Shown here piece after piece: positions 37,082 through 52,031 of a stretch of 64,000 nucleotides of DNA. The DNA lies in contig OZ038529.1 of assembly GCA_964036665.1 (NCBI GenBank), positions 2,542,001 through 2,606,000 of the forward strand, read 5' to 3'. This DNA is from Gordius sp. MW1. Taxonomy: Eukaryota > Nematomorpha > Gordioida > Gordea > Gordiidae. Each line of letters starts with the position of its first letter. Positions within the stretch are counted from its first letter, which is position 1. The notes beneath the pieces were generated by a model. That model was not told the DNA's origin, did no database searches, and was given only the letters and a program-made list of their open reading frames with translations. Made by a program: the position numbers and the translations under genes.

Positions 37082-38635
37082 TAGAGGGTTGAAATAACAT
37101 GTTTTTAAGGTGTTATCAGCGCCATTCAACCAGTTAGTAAATTCCGCGTGAAAAATAATGTTAGACAAAAAGATTTTAAATAGTTTTTAATAATGGATAA
37201 ACGCTTGTCTAAGGTTAATGCAACAGCTTAGCTGTCTCTATCTCCCCTTTAGTTTAGGTTCCATTAAAAACGTTTTAACCGACTAAGTTGGGCACCCCCA
37301 CAAGTTCCACGTATTTTTTAAAGCCAAGGGATTGGGCAGAATTTCCATTTCTTGTTTTTGATAAGGAACAATTTTATAAATAGGATTTGTTTTTAAAGAA
37401 TATAGCATATAAAATGTTGCATAAATATCATATTTTATACACTGCTGATCATTTTTTTACTAAAATAAAAAATACAAGTTTTAAATTTTTAAATGCTAAT
37501 TTACTAATGAGACCTAAAGCTCAAAGGAAAACTCGAAAGGTCTCTCTTTAAACTAATTTGTTTGATTAATGTATTTACCAAAACCTCACTTAATTAATTA
37601 CAATCTAATTATATGAATGTGATAAGATATTAAGGAGCGTAGCCGAGGAAGGTAGCAAAAATCAAAAAAAAATTTGATTAATAAATATATTATAGTTTAT
37701 TCCTAATTGCATAAAAAAGTTAGACACATATAAATACTCTAATTAAATTTTTGAAAAAAATATTTAATCATTAATTTCCTTTTCCCGAATTCACTTGTAC
37801 ATTCGCCAAAAAAAACTTAATTGAGCCTTTTCCCCACAAAATGAATGGGTAGTAATTTTATAAATTAAAGGAGTCGTTCTCTTCGGGCAATCTGAATGAT
37901 TAAACTCTAAGCAAGGGTCAGCCCACAGTAACAAAAAGGCACAAAAATATCACAAAAAATTAGTTTGTTCTTTGGCCGAGGAGCGCTCATCATCTATTTT
38001 CAACCAAAAAATTGTTATTTGCAGGGAAAATTTATATTTAAAGCTCAGATCACATGCCCCAAAATGTGCAGACACAAAAATAAAGATGGATTAGGGCATT
38101 TGCCCGGAGTCAGATAAGGTAAAAATAAGCAACGGTCATCATTAACTTGCAAAGAGTTATTTAGCCAGTTTCGCAATTATCCGTTTAAAGCAACAGCTTC
38201 AAGTTGCAAAAAGGAATTTATGAGCGAATATAAGTAGCAAAAATGAATGGCAATTAACCAAAATTTTGGCCTTGGGTCGGGGTTAGACAAATTAGATGTA
38301 AGCAACGGTCAGCATTAATTTGCAGGGAATTATTTAGCCAGTTACATAATTATCCGATATAAGGCAACAACTTAGACTAGTATCCCAAAGAAATATATAA
38401 AGGTAATAATAATCAGCTCTAGAGATGGATTTTTTCCCATAAATTTTGGTTAATGAACCTTTCTCCAAAAAACGGGAGTTTTTTGGGAAAAATATGGGAA
38501 ATAACGGAAATTACAGTAGAAATAGGGGAATGTAGACATTTTATTTAATTAAAAATTGTTTAAGATAAATATTTGTAAAATAAATGCTTATAGGGCATTA
38601 CTTAAAGTTATGGATAATTTTACATATATTACAAG

Positions 38636-39315
38636 TAAAGCCCTGCATGGGCCGACCGAGCCCGACCCGATCGAGTTTCTTGCGGGACACGGGCATAATT
38701 TAATAAAATAATTTGGCCTCGGGCTTAATGAGGCGGCCCGACCCGAGGCCCGAGCCCTGCCCGAATTTAATTAAAGCAAACTTATATATTTTAAAATAAA
38801 CTCAACTCGATAGCAAATAATTATCTTCGCACAGCCTACATAATGTAGCTTCCAAACTTCAGCTTTTTCCCCTGTCTATTATAATATTATGACCTGAATT
38901 GCAAATCTTATTCTATATTTAAATATATTTATAGTATCTGTTAGAACTTTAGAAATAAAATAAAAAAATATTTTAAAAATTTTATATTTGGAACTGTTAA
39001 TATATCATATAAAGTTAGATTTTTAGTTCTAAATTATTAGCTTAATAATTTGTAAGAGGTGAAAATGGATTTTTTATTTCTAACTTATCCTAGTTGTAAA
39101 CTAAGAGAGTAGCAACTATTTGATAATTTTATATTTAAATTATAAAAAAAAATGCAAAAAAAATTTTTTTTAACAATTTTATTTAAAAATAGGGTCGGGA
39201 TTGGGCCGGGACAAGAATTAAAAAGTCTTTTGGGCTCGGGCCGGGCAAAATAAAAATTGAGACATCGGGCTCGGATTGGGCTCAGGCCGAATAAAATTCA
39301 TTTTCCAGGGCTCTA
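38636..39315. mobile_element. hAT-like non-autonomous element, unit 5 (680 bp)
   Basis: Long form; duplication at 38628-38635 and 39316-39323. Confidence 0.85.
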
Positions 39316-39801
39316 ATTACAAGTAAAATCGTGTTTTATTAATCTCTTAAGCTAGCTAATTTTAAAATGTATTTTTCAATAGAGTGTTATCTTATGTTAA
39401 TATATTCAAAACATTGTTAGATTTTTAGCTAACGGTGTCAATTATAATGTTTATGTTTTGTTTTATAAGAAAAACTTCTAAACCCAGATATAAAAATCCT
39501 TTTTTAACTTATGAGTAATAGGTGTAATAAAAAAAAACGTAGTTATATCCATAGAAACCACTACTATTTAATTGACTCCTAAATTGCTCGCGGAATATTA
39601 CATTAATTTCACTTCTAAACGTTATTTGGCTTAATTGTATTATCTCATATAGCTCGCGGTATACTACATCAAATTCACCACTAAACGATATTTTTTTTAA
39701 TTTTTAAAAATTTAGAAGTTTATTGATAAAAATCCGTTGACAGTAATATAATATAAATACATGAAATATAAAAGACAAAAAGCGTCAAATAAAATGATAA
39801 A

Positions 39802-40654
39802 CTATTCTGACAAAGCATCATCGAGGGTATCTTCCAAAATTGGCCAAGAATCCGCGAACGATTTAAAATTGTATTTGGTTATAAGAATACCAAGTCTTTG
39901 TTTCACTAAAAAGGATACCGAATGTTTCGACGGGGGGAACGTCCTCCTACCTCTTTCAAAAAAGCTAAGGCCTGTTTGCCAAAGGTGCCTGAACACGAAG
40001 CAACCAATGGAATAAAAATGTTTGAGGATAACAGGGCTTTGTATTTATTTGTTTTCCGCCCCTCTGCAACAGCTAAAGAATCATTGTTGCAGTTAGAGGG
40101 GGCAAATAGGTCAATACATGTGAAGTCCCATTTAAGGTGAAGACCATTGCTCCATGGGACTAAATAAGATCCATCAGAACGCATACGTTCCTCCAAGGAG
40201 GGATCCGATGGCTCCAATATGGATGGGATCTTTGCCCTCTTAAGAGCACTTTGAATTAGGACATTGGCCTTATTGTGTCTAACATATTTGAATTTGTTTC
40301 CCAGGCAATGTAAGGGATGCCTTGATTGTTCGTCTACAAGTATGCTGCAATTTCGGCAAATACATGGCTTCGAAAATTTTACCCCTAGCCTGAGAGCTAT
40401 GGAGTACGAAAGTTCCGAGTCCTCCAGCATCATCCCGGAGAGACAGCTTGGGTAGACCTCTAGCCATTCGTGACCTGAGCCATCAAACAAAAACGACCTT
40501 AAATTAGAACACTGACTTGTATCGCTACTCGAAATTAGAAAATCAAGGGAGCGCAACACAAGTCCGGCATCCCAATCTCTTTGTGGTGAGGTTTGTGGCA
40601 AAGGTGTTCCGGGATTGGTATTGTTTTCCCAAATAGCGAAAGCAAAATTTGCTA
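39802..40654 (-). pseudogene. C-terminal RT/endonuclease remnant, minus strand, unit 6
   Basis: Main frame 39906-40601, tail frame 39802-39996; protein identical to unit 4. Element remnant spans 39688-40654. Confidence 0.8.
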
Positions 40655-41227
40655 AATTGTATTATCTCATATAGCTCGCGGTATACTACATCAAATTCAC
40701 CACTAAACGTTAAGTTAATTAATCATATTATTTCGACTAGCTCGCGATTATATAAGGAAGTGTTTTCCACTTCCATAGCACTTACTTTCTCGCATACATT
40801 CCTTTATTATTTATATTAAATAAAGTATTTATTTAATATATCCATTTAAAAAATCAATATATTATGTTTGTCTTGGTGACAAACATATTTAATACAAATT
40901 ATTTTAAGATTTTATATCATTCATTAAGAGCAGATTGCTTAAAAAATGGATTAATGCTTAAATGTCTATGTCTGCAGTTTTACCGTATAAAGTGTGGAAA
41001 TGATGTTCAATATCTTATATATATTTAAATGCATACAAATTTCTGATCCAAAAGTAAATAATAACTAGAGATTAAATTTATATGTATGTTTAGTTTTAAT
41101 ATGTAATTTATTTCAAAAATTAAAAAATAATTATGAGAGCAAACAAATATGGCAAAAATGTTATTTTAACCTAAATGTGGGTTTAGATAATCCGTCTGCT
41201 CACTCCTTTTAAAAATCGAGTTATGTC

Positions 41228-41390
41228 ATGGCCTAGCCGAGGGGGGGGGCAGGGAGGGGCCACTGCCCCCTCTAAATCCAAAATTTCTTGAAATTTATTA
41301 AAATTTGGCTTAAGTTCAAAAAAATGATCCATTTTCCCCTCCCTAAATCATTATAGTCCCCTCTAATTCCAACATTTTTTTACGCCCATA
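41228..41390. mobile_element. G-run MITE fossil A, unit 6
   Basis: Orthologous copy; G run of 9 and 'ggccactg'. Confidence 0.55.
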
Positions 41391-42516
41391 GAAAATGTTT
41401 ATAATGATGGGCTATTCTATATTTATATATTTTATGTACAAACATCATATTAAATATTTTTACTTGGGTCTTTTGAAATTGTACTGCAATAGAGAGAATA
41501 ACGATTTTAAAATTAAAATCATCTTTTATAGTGCCTTCTACATATTAAATATCTATTGAAGTGAATTTTGCATTTATCTTGTAGGTGAATTTACAAAATA
41601 ATTAAACTGAATATAATGAATTATTACATGGGCTTAGATATCAGGAGGGAGAGCAGCCCCTTAAATTTATTTCTTACAATTGTAATTAAATATGGTTGAT
41701 ATTCTAATATTTTATCATTTTGCTAGTGAAAATCATTTTTTCGACATTTTCCTACCCCTGCTAACCTCGGTTGCACCAATTTAGTATATTTACAAATGTG
41801 TACCAAAATAATCTATATATAAATATATTAATAGGCCTCATTTAAAAAGTTGTCCATTTTTACAGCATTTTATCTGTGCCAGAGTTAGTTTGCGTTTAGG
41901 TATGATTTTAGATCAAAGTGTAAAAATATGCCTGTTCATTATTTCAAAATAAGCCCAATTAGTGCTCAAAAGAGAACAAACATGGTTAAATGTTCATTTA
42001 TAACTAAATGTATATGTAATTCTACCTAAATCAGGGTGTGCAAAAATTTTAAAATCTTCAAATTATATTTTGTTAATGTTTAAAATTATATTTTTGAATC
42101 GTATATTTTATTAAAAGGAACACTAATATTTTGGTGAGATAATGTTGTAGCTTGTATACGCTTAGCATGTCTCTAGCGCGCCTATTTTCACACGTTAACG
42201 TATAGAGCCATCTAGCGGATATTAAAAAAATAAAAATATGTTTTGAAATAACATATGAAATTATTATATATATACTATCTCCCATCATTTAATTAATTAA
42301 TTACTTATAATATCATTTTGAGATTCGTGTTTATTTTTACATTCAAATTATTGATTATACTTAAATGTAATTATTAAAAACCGTAGGTGCGTTTAAATCT
42401 GTTTATATATAAAAAGATGTCCGAAATTTTGGGAAAAATCTAAATCTAAAACAACAAAAACAGATTTTTTAATAGGGTTGCTTGCAGCCTACACAATTCA
42501 ATAAATTTAGACAAAT

Positions 42517-44018
42517 GTCATCCCAAGGGATCCAACAAGGAGATCCTTTAGGCCCTGCCCTTTCTGTTTGGCGATTCAAACCAGCATCGATAAACTCTCC
42601 TCCCTAGGAGCCTTCTCATGCAATTTATGGTACCTTGATGACGGATTCCTGGTCGGCCCAGCCGAAGCAGTCCGGCAAATCCCACAGATCATCAATGGCT
42701 TCGCAGACAAAATATCACTCAGCCTACACATCGAAATGTGAGATCTTCACCAAAGATCACACAATCGACAAACTCTCCCTCCCATTCCCAGTCATATCAA
42801 GAGATGACTTTCATTACTTAGACGCTCCCATTGGAGGCGTCAAAACAACTGAAACATTCTTAGAGCATTTCTCCGACTTCACTGACTCCATATCCCACAC
42901 CCTGGAGCGTCTAACTCCCCACCATGCCTTTTTCCTCTTAAAAAACTTCCTCCTAATACCCAAAATTAACTATGCATTACGCGCTTCGCCCATCTTCCTA
43001 GCCGTTAACCTACTCCACGCGATGGAAAAAAAAATCCAATTGCTAGTCGAAAGGTGCCTAAACCTTAAATTTAGCCCTCTCCAATGGCTCCAAGCCACTC
43101 TTCCCTCCAAGAGTGGTGGTATAGGCATCCGACCCCTCCATCTACTCTCACTAGCAGGGTTCATTTCATCCCGTTTATCAACGGATGAGTTAATCGCAAA
43201 TCACTCAAACCCAAGACCCGCACCTCTACCGCGCCCTTCAGGCTTGGGAAGACCTCAAACTGGATTCCGCTACTCACCCAAATGGAACCACCCAAAAGGA
43301 ATGGGACTTACCACTGATAGCACGTTCCGTCGCTTACCTCACGACTATCTTTGGGAAATCTCCACTTCAATTGGGCATCCTCCGGGGGTTACGAATGGCT
43401 CGATGCCCTACCAAGCCAAAACCTAGGGTTACACCTGTCGGGCGAGGAACTCCGAATAGCTGTAGGCCTACGCCTCGGCTGCGACATTGTGTCCCCATTC
43501 AACTGCGACCTCTGCCGCCAACCCGTTCTTGCAAACGGCCATCATCCTCTACACTGCCAATACAGCAAGGGGCGGCATCCCCGTCATGCCACAATAAATA
43601 AAATAATCGGACAATCTTTGAAGAAAGCCGGCTTTCCCAATACAATAGAACCCACTGGCCGAAAAGACCCGATAGAGTAACAATCATCCCGTGGGCTCGT
43701 GGCCTAAACGCCTGCTGGGACTTCACTGCAGTGGACGTAATCATCAAATCTAACGCCTCACCCGACCTCATCTCTTCTACTGAGAGAAAGAAGGAGGATA
43801 AATACAAATACCTAAACAATATTATTTTCGTACCAGTAGTAGCTACGACCCTCGGTAACTTAGGTCCCGAGGGCAGCCAATTCCTAAAACAAATTTCAAA
43901 ATATATAACCTCCATTACTCACGATCCCAAAGAATACTTTTTTATCAGGCAAAAGATCACAATGAAAATCGTTAAATCCAACACGATTTCCATACACGGA
44001 TCAATGCCATCCGTTTAG
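42517..44018 (+). pseudogene. RT/endonuclease pseudogene, plus strand, unit 6
   Basis: Second subtype, translated frames identical to units 3-5 and 7. Transposon remnant extends to 44104. Confidence 0.85.
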
Positions 44019-44523
44019 TTATAGCGCGTTTTTATATTTTTTATTCGTGTATATATCATAATTATAATTATTTGTTTCTGAATAATAAATTATTAAGATT
44101 TAATAACTTTTATAAATTCTTTACATTTAATTACTATTTTTGACTCTAAATTTTTTATAATAATCATATAAATTTTTTTGGTAATAAACCTATTAGGGTC
44201 TATAAATTTTCTGTCTTTTAAAAAAAGATTCGCGATTATCATGGTAAGGCTTGGGGGGGGGGCCAATTGTGAGCGTGGTTGTTGCAACGGGCAGAAATTA
44301 TAGTGTTGTTAAATTTAGAGTATTTAAAATTCTTAATGACTCGGCTGAAGAGAACGGATTCTTGTTTTTATTAGATGGGGTAAATACGTCGGCACATATA
44401 TAGTTACAAGCTAAATAAAGTCCATTTTTTCAAGCAGCTAGGGTTTTATCATAGAATTGTTGTTAAAAATTACATCTCCATGGTAAAGTTCGCCTGAGGT
44501 ACAAGAATTCTTGCGGTGTGACT

Positions 44524-44659
44524 ATGGGCGTAGCCAAGTCAGCAGGAAAGAGCGGCTGTCCCCTCAATCCAAAAATTTGTTAAAATTCAAAAAATTGATC
44601 TTTTTGCCCCTCCCTAAATTATTATTGCCCCCTGTAATTAAAATACTGGCTACACACAT
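44524..44659. mobile_element. MITE B, unit 6
   Basis: Second subtype, as in unit 3. Confidence 0.65.
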
Positions 44660-44924
44660 GGGCGTGACTCATTGTCATCATGGTGCTTAGGAAATAATCT
44701 ATAATATGTTTTCTTGCCACGTTTATTTAACTAAATTCCCAAAAATTTGGTTAAACAATAGTAGGTGTAAACTAGTATTTTCCTGAGAGCAAATATCCCA
44801 AATTTTTCCTGAGAGCAAAAAAAAAAGGTCTCGACTATCTTAAATTTTCCTGAGAGCAAAAAAAAGGTCTCGACTATCCAAAAATTTTCCGCCGACCAAA
44901 AAAAAAGCAACTTCCCTAATTAAG

Positions 44925-45094
44925 CAGTGTGGGCAGCCAGACCCCCTGCCCCCCTGGCAAATTAGGGGGGGGGGGGCAGGGGGTCCGGCTGCCCCCTAAT
45001 AAGGGGGGGGGGCAAAACTAAAATTTTTTTTAGGGTTTTTGTATTGAAATTTTTTTTTTAATTAGCTGCCCCCCGCCCCCTGCGTACGCCCATG
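44925..45094. mobile_element. G-run MITE C, unit 6
   Basis: Second subtype. Confidence 0.55.
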
Positions 45095-46648
45095 TAGAGG
45101 GTTGAAATAACATGTTTTTAAGGTGTTATCAGCGCCATTCAACCAGTTAGTAAATTCCGCGTGAAAAATAATGTTAGACAAAAAGATTTTAAATAGTTTT
45201 TAATAATGGATAAACGCTTGTCTAAGGTTAATGCAACAGCTTAGCTGTCTCTATCTCCCCTTTAGTTTAGGTTCCATTAAAAACGTTTTAACCGACTAAG
45301 TTGGGCACCCCCACAAGTTCCACGTATTTTTTAAAGCCAAGGGATTGGGCAGAATTTCCATTTCTTGTTTTTGATAAGGAACAATTTTATAAATAGGATT
45401 TGTTTTTAAAGAATATAGCATATAAAATGTTGCATAAATATCATATTTTATACACTGCTGATCATTTTTTTACTAAAATAAAAAATACAAGTTTTAAATT
45501 TTTAAATGCTAATTTACTAATGAGACCTAAAGCTCAAAGGAAAACTCGAAAGGTCTCTCTTTAAACTAATTTGTTTGATTAATGTATTTACCAAAACCTC
45601 ACTTAATTAATTACAATCTAATTATATGAATGTGATAAGATATTAAGGAGCGTAGCCGAGGAAGGTAGCAAAAATCAAAAAAAAATTTGATTAATAAATA
45701 TATTATAGTTTATTCCTAATTGCATAAAAAAGTTAGACACATATAAATACTCTAATTAAATTTTTGAAAAAAATATTTAATCATTAATTTCCTTTTCCCG
45801 AATTCACTTGTACATTCGCCAAAAAAAACTTAATTGAGCCTTTTCCCCACAAAATGAATGGGTAGTAATTTTATAAATTAAAGGAGTCGTTCTCTTCGGG
45901 CAATCTGAATGATTAAACTCTAAGCAAGGGTCAGCCCACAGTAACAAAAAGGCACAAAAATATCACAAAAAATTAGTTTGTTCTTTGGCCGAGGAGCGCT
46001 CATCATCTATTTTCAACCAAAAAATTGTTATTTGCAGGGAAAATTTATATTTAAAGCTCAGATCACATGCCCCAAAATGTGCAGACACAAAAATAAAGAT
46101 GGATTAGGGCATTTGCCCGGAGTCAGATAAGGTAAAAATAAGCAACGGTCATCATTAACTTGCAAAGAGTTATTTAGCCAGTTTCGCAATTATCCGTTTA
46201 AAGCAACAGCTTCAAGTTGCAAAAAGGAATTTATGAGCGAATATAAGTAGCAAAAATGAATGGCAATTAACCAAAATTTTGGCCTTGGGTCGGGGTTAGA
46301 CAAATTAGATGTAAGCAACGGTCAGCATTAATTTGCAGGGAATTATTTAGCCAGTTACATAATTATCCGATATAAGGCAACAACTTAGACTAGTATCCCA
46401 AAGAAATATATAAAGGTAATAATAATCAGCTCTAGAGATGGATTTTTTCCCATAAATTTTGGTTAATGAACCTTTCTCCAAAAAACGGGAGTTTTTTGGG
46501 AAAAATATGGGAAATAACGGAAATTACAGTAGAAATAGGGGAATGTAGACATTTTATTTAATTAAAAATTGTTTAAGATAAATATTTGTAAAATAAATGC
46601 TTATAGGGCATTACTTAAAGTTATGGATAATTTTACATATATTACAAG

Positions 46649-47328
46649 TAAAGCCCTGCATGGGCCGACCGAGCCCGACCCGATCGAGTTTCTTGCGGGA
46701 CACGGGCATAATTTAATAAAATAATTTGGCCTCGGGCTTAATGAGGCGGCCCGACCCGAGGCCCGAGCCCTGCCCGAATTTAATTAAAGCAAACTTATAT
46801 ATTTTAAAATAAACTCAACTCGATAGCAAATAATTATCTTCGCACAGCCTACATAATGTAGCTTCCAAACTTCAGCTTTTTCCCCTGTCTATTATAATAT
46901 TATGACCTGAATTGCAAATCTTATTCTATATTTAAATATATTTATAGTATCTGTTAGAACTTTAGAAATAAAATAAAAAAATATTTTAAAAATTTTATAT
47001 TTGGAACTGTTAATATATCATATAAAGTTAGATTTTTAGTTCTAAATTATTAGCTTAATAATTTGTAAGAGGTGAAAATGGATTTTTTATTTCTAACTTA
47101 TCCTAGTTGTAAACTAAGAGAGTAGCAACTATTTGATAATTTTATATTTAAATTATAAAAAAAAATGCAAAAAAAATTTTTTTTAACAATTTTATTTAAA
47201 AATAGGGTCGGGATTGGGCCGGGACAAGAATTAAAAAGTCTTTTGGGCTCGGGCCGGGCAAAATAAAAATTGAGACATCGGGCTCGGATTGGGCTCAGGC
47301 CGAATAAAATTCATTTTCCAGGGCTCTA
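46649..47328. mobile_element. hAT-like non-autonomous element, unit 6 (680 bp)
   Basis: Long form; duplication at 46641-46648 and 47329-47336. Confidence 0.85.
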
Positions 47329-47814
47329 ATTACAAGTAAAATCGTGTTTTATTAATCTCTTAAGCTAGCTAATTTTAAAATGTATTTTTCAATAGAGTGT
47401 TATCTTATGTTAATATATTCAAAACATTGTTAGATTTTTAGCTAACGGTGTCAATTATAATGTTTATGTTTTGTTTTATAAGAAAAACTTCTAAACCCAG
47501 ATATAAAAATCCTTTTTTAACTTATGAGTAATAGGTGTAATAAAAAAAAACGTAGTTATATCCATAGAAACCACTACTATTTAATTGACTCCTAAATTGC
47601 TCGCGGAATATTACATTAATTTCACTTCTAAACGTTATTTGGCTTAATTGTATTATCTCATATAGCTCGCGGTATACTACATCAAATTCACCACTAAACG
47701 ATATTTTTTTTAATTTTTAAAAATTTAGAAGTTTATTGATAAAAATCCGTTGACAGTAATATAATATAAATACATGAAATATAAAAGACAAAAAGCGTCA
47801 AATAAAATGATAAA

Positions 47815-48667
47815 CTATTCTGACAAAGCATCATCGAGGGTATCTTCCAAAATTGGCCAAGAATCCGCGAACGATTTAAAATTGTATTTGGTTATAAGAA
47901 TACCAAGTCTTTGTTTCACTAAAAAGGATACCGAATGTTTCGACGGGGGGAACGTCCTCCTACCTCTTTCAAAAAAGCTAAGGCCTGTTTGCCAAAGGTG
48001 CCTGAACACGAAGCAACCAATGGAATAAAAATGTTTGAGGATAACAGGGCTTTGTATTTATTTGTTTTCCGCCCCTCTGCAACAGCTAAAGAATCATTGT
48101 TGCAGTTAGAGGGGGCAAATAGGTCAATACATGTGAAGTCCCATTTAAGGTGAAGACCATTGCTCCATGGGACTAAATAAGATCCATCAGAACGCATACG
48201 TTCCTCCAAGGAGGGATCCGATGGCTCCAATATGGATGGGATCTTTGCCCTCTTAAGAGCACTTTGAATTAGGACATTGGCCTTATTGTGTCTAACATAT
48301 TTGAATTTGTTTCCCAGGCAATGTAAGGGATGCCTTGATTGTTCGTCTACAAGTATGCTGCAATTTCGGCAAATACATGGCTTCGAAAATTTTACCCCTA
48401 GCCTGAGAGCTATGGAGTACGAAAGTTCCGAGTCCTCCAGCATCATCCCGGAGAGACAGCTTGGGTAGACCTCTAGCCATTCGTGACCTGAGCCATCAAA
48501 CAAAAACGACCTTAAATTAGAACACTGACTTGTATCGCTACTCGAAATTAGAAAATCAAGGGAGCGCAACACAAGTCCGGCATCCCAATCTCTTTGTGGT
48601 GAGGTTTGTGGCAAAGGTGTTCCGGGATTGGTATTGTTTTCCCAAATAGCGAAAGCAAAATTTGCTA
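47815..48667 (-). pseudogene. C-terminal RT/endonuclease remnant, minus strand, unit 7
   Basis: Main frame 47919-48614, tail frame 47815-48009; protein identical to units 4, 6 and 8. Element remnant spans 47701-48667. Confidence 0.8.
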
Positions 48668-49240
48668 AATTGTATTATCTCATATAGCTCGCGGTATACT
48701 ACATCAAATTCACCACTAAACGTTAAGTTAATTAATCATATTATTTCGACTAGCTCGCGATTATATAAGGAAGTGTTTTCCACTTCCATAGCACTTACTT
48801 TCTCGCATACATTCCTTTATTATTTATATTAAATAAAGTATTTATTTAATATATCCATTTAAAAAATCAATATATTATGTTTGTCTTGGTGACAAACATA
48901 TTTAATACAAATTATTTTAAGATTTTATATCATTCATTAAGAGCAGATTGCTTAAAAAATGGATTAATGCTTAAATGTCTATGTCTGCAGTTTTACCGTA
49001 TAAAGTGTGGAAATGATGTTCAATATCTTATATATATTTAAATGCATACAAATTTCTGATCCAAAAGTAAATAATAACTAGAGATTAAATTTATATGTAT
49101 GTTTAGTTTTAATATGTAATTTATTTCAAAAATTAAAAAATAATTATGAGAGCAAACAAATATGGCAAAAATGTTATTTTAACCTAAATGTGGGTTTAGA
49201 TAATCCGTCTGCTCACTCCTTTTAAAAATCGAGTTATGTC

Positions 49241-49403
49241 ATGGCCTAGCCGAGGGGGGGGGCAGGGAGGGGCCACTGCCCCCTCTAAATCCAAAATTTC
49301 TTGAAATTTATTAAAATTTGGCTTAAGTTCAAAAAAATGATCCATTTTCCCCTCCCTAAATCATTATAGTCCCCTCTAATTCCAACATTTTTTTACGCCC
49401 ATA
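49241..49403. mobile_element. G-run MITE fossil A, unit 7
   Basis: Orthologous copy; same as unit 6. Confidence 0.55.
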
Positions 49404-50529
49404 GAAAATGTTTATAATGATGGGCTATTCTATATTTATATATTTTATGTACAAACATCATATTAAATATTTTTACTTGGGTCTTTTGAAATTGTACTGC
49501 AATAGAGAGAATAACGATTTTAAAATTAAAATCATCTTTTATAGTGCCTTCTACATATTAAATATCTATTGAAGTGAATTTTGCATTTATCTTGTAGGTG
49601 AATTTACAAAATAATTAAACTGAATATAATGAATTATTACATGGGCTTAGATATCAGGAGGGAGAGCAGCCCCTTAAATTTATTTCTTACAATTGTAATT
49701 AAATATGGTTGATATTCTAATATTTTATCATTTTGCTAGTGAAAATCATTTTTTCGACATTTTCCTACCCCTGCTAACCTCGGTTGCACCAATTTAGTAT
49801 ATTTACAAATGTGTACCAAAATAATCTATATATAAATATATTAATAGGCCTCATTTAAAAAGTTGTCCATTTTTACAGCATTTTATCTGTGCCAGAGTTA
49901 GTTTGCGTTTAGGTATGATTTTAGATCAAAGTGTAAAAATATGCCTGTTCATTATTTCAAAATAAGCCCAATTAGTGCTCAAAAGAGAACAAACATGGTT
50001 AAATGTTCATTTATAACTAAATGTATATGTAATTCTACCTAAATCAGGGTGTGCAAAAATTTTAAAATCTTCAAATTATATTTTGTTAATGTTTAAAATT
50101 ATATTTTTGAATCGTATATTTTATTAAAAGGAACACTAATATTTTGGTGAGATAATGTTGTAGCTTGTATACGCTTAGCATGTCTCTAGCGCGCCTATTT
50201 TCACACGTTAACGTATAGAGCCATCTAGCGGATATTAAAAAAATAAAAATATGTTTTGAAATAACATATGAAATTATTATATATATACTATCTCCCATCA
50301 TTTAATTAATTAATTACTTATAATATCATTTTGAGATTCGTGTTTATTTTTACATTCAAATTATTGATTATACTTAAATGTAATTATTAAAAACCGTAGG
50401 TGCGTTTAAATCTGTTTATATATAAAAAGATGTCCGAAATTTTGGGAAAAATCTAAATCTAAAACAACAAAAACAGATTTTTTAATAGGGTTGCTTGCAG
50501 CCTACACAATTCAATAAATTTAGACAAAT

Positions 50530-52031
50530 GTCATCCCAAGGGATCCAACAAGGAGATCCTTTAGGCCCTGCCCTTTCTGTTTGGCGATTCAAACCAGCAT
50601 CGATAAACTCTCCTCCCTAGGAGCCTTCTCATGCAATTTATGGTACCTTGATGACGGATTCCTGGTCGGCCCAGCCGAAGCAGTCCGGCAAATCCCACAG
50701 ATCATCAATGGCTTCGCAGACAAAATATCACTCAGCCTACACATCGAAATGTGAGATCTTCACCAAAGATCACACAATCGACAAACTCTCCCTCCCATTC
50801 CCAGTCATATCAAGAGATGACTTTCATTACTTAGACGCTCCCATTGGAGGCGTCAAAACAACTGAAACATTCTTAGAGCATTTCTCCGACTTCACTGACT
50901 CCATATCCCACACCCTGGAGCGTCTAACTCCCCACCATGCCTTTTTCCTCTTAAAAAACTTCCTCCTAATACCCAAAATTAACTATGCATTACGCGCTTC
51001 GCCCATCTTCCTAGCCGTTAACCTACTCCACGCGATGGAAAAAAAAATCCAATTGCTAGTCGAAAGGTGCCTAAACCTTAAATTTAGCCCTCTCCAATGG
51101 CTCCAAGCCACTCTTCCCTCCAAGAGTGGTGGTATAGGCATCCGACCCCTCCATCTACTCTCACTAGCAGGGTTCATTTCATCCCGTTTATCAACGGATG
51201 AGTTAATCGCAAATCACTCAAACCCAAGACCCGCACCTCTACCGCGCCCTTCAGGCTTGGGAAGACCTCAAACTGGATTCCGCTACTCACCCAAATGGAA
51301 CCACCCAAAAGGAATGGGACTTACCACTGATAGCACGTTCCGTCGCTTACCTCACGACTATCTTTGGGAAATCTCCACTTCAATTGGGCATCCTCCGGGG
51401 GTTACGAATGGCTCGATGCCCTACCAAGCCAAAACCTAGGGTTACACCTGTCGGGCGAGGAACTCCGAATAGCTGTAGGCCTACGCCTCGGCTGCGACAT
51501 TGTGTCCCCATTCAACTGCGACCTCTGCCGCCAACCCGTTCTTGCAAACGGCCATCATCCTCTACACTGCCAATACAGCAAGGGGCGGCATCCCCGTCAT
51601 GCCACAATAAATAAAATAATCGGACAATCTTTGAAGAAAGCCGGCTTTCCCAATACAATAGAACCCACTGGCCGAAAAGACCCGATAGAGTAACAATCAT
51701 CCCGTGGGCTCGTGGCCTAAACGCCTGCTGGGACTTCACTGCAGTGGACGTAATCATCAAATCTAACGCCTCACCCGACCTCATCTCTTCTACTGAGAGA
51801 AAGAAGGAGGATAAATACAAATACCTAAACAATATTATTTTCGTACCAGTAGTAGCTACGACCCTCGGTAACTTAGGTCCCGAGGGCAGCCAATTCCTAA
51901 AACAAATTTCAAAATATATAACCTCCATTACTCACGATCCCAAAGAATACTTTTTTATCAGGCAAAAGATCACAATGAAAATCGTTAAATCCAACACGAT
52001 TTCCATACACGGATCAATGCCATCCGTTTAG
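50530..52031 (+). pseudogene. RT/endonuclease pseudogene, plus strand, unit 7
   Basis: Second subtype; the rightmost copy in the window. Transposon remnant extends to 52117. Confidence 0.85.

Larger units (their letters stand above)
31950..39905. repeat. Macrosatellite unit 5 (7956 bp), mosaic
   Basis: A patchwork unit. From between 32270 and 32610 to between 33190 and 34007 it follows the unit 1/2 subtype: Val at remnant residue 12, short spacer after the remnant, 'ggcactaatg', 'ctgcttactc'. Downstream it follows the unit 3-7 subtype ('aattctacc', second RT subtype). This suggests a conversion tract or crossover. Confidence 0.95.
39906..47918. repeat. Macrosatellite unit 6 (8013 bp)
   Basis: Nearly identical to unit 7 across its whole length, including the long spacer, the second RT subtype and the long-form hAT tail. 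Differences seen are mainly homopolymer lengths. Probably a recent duplication product. Confidence 0.95.
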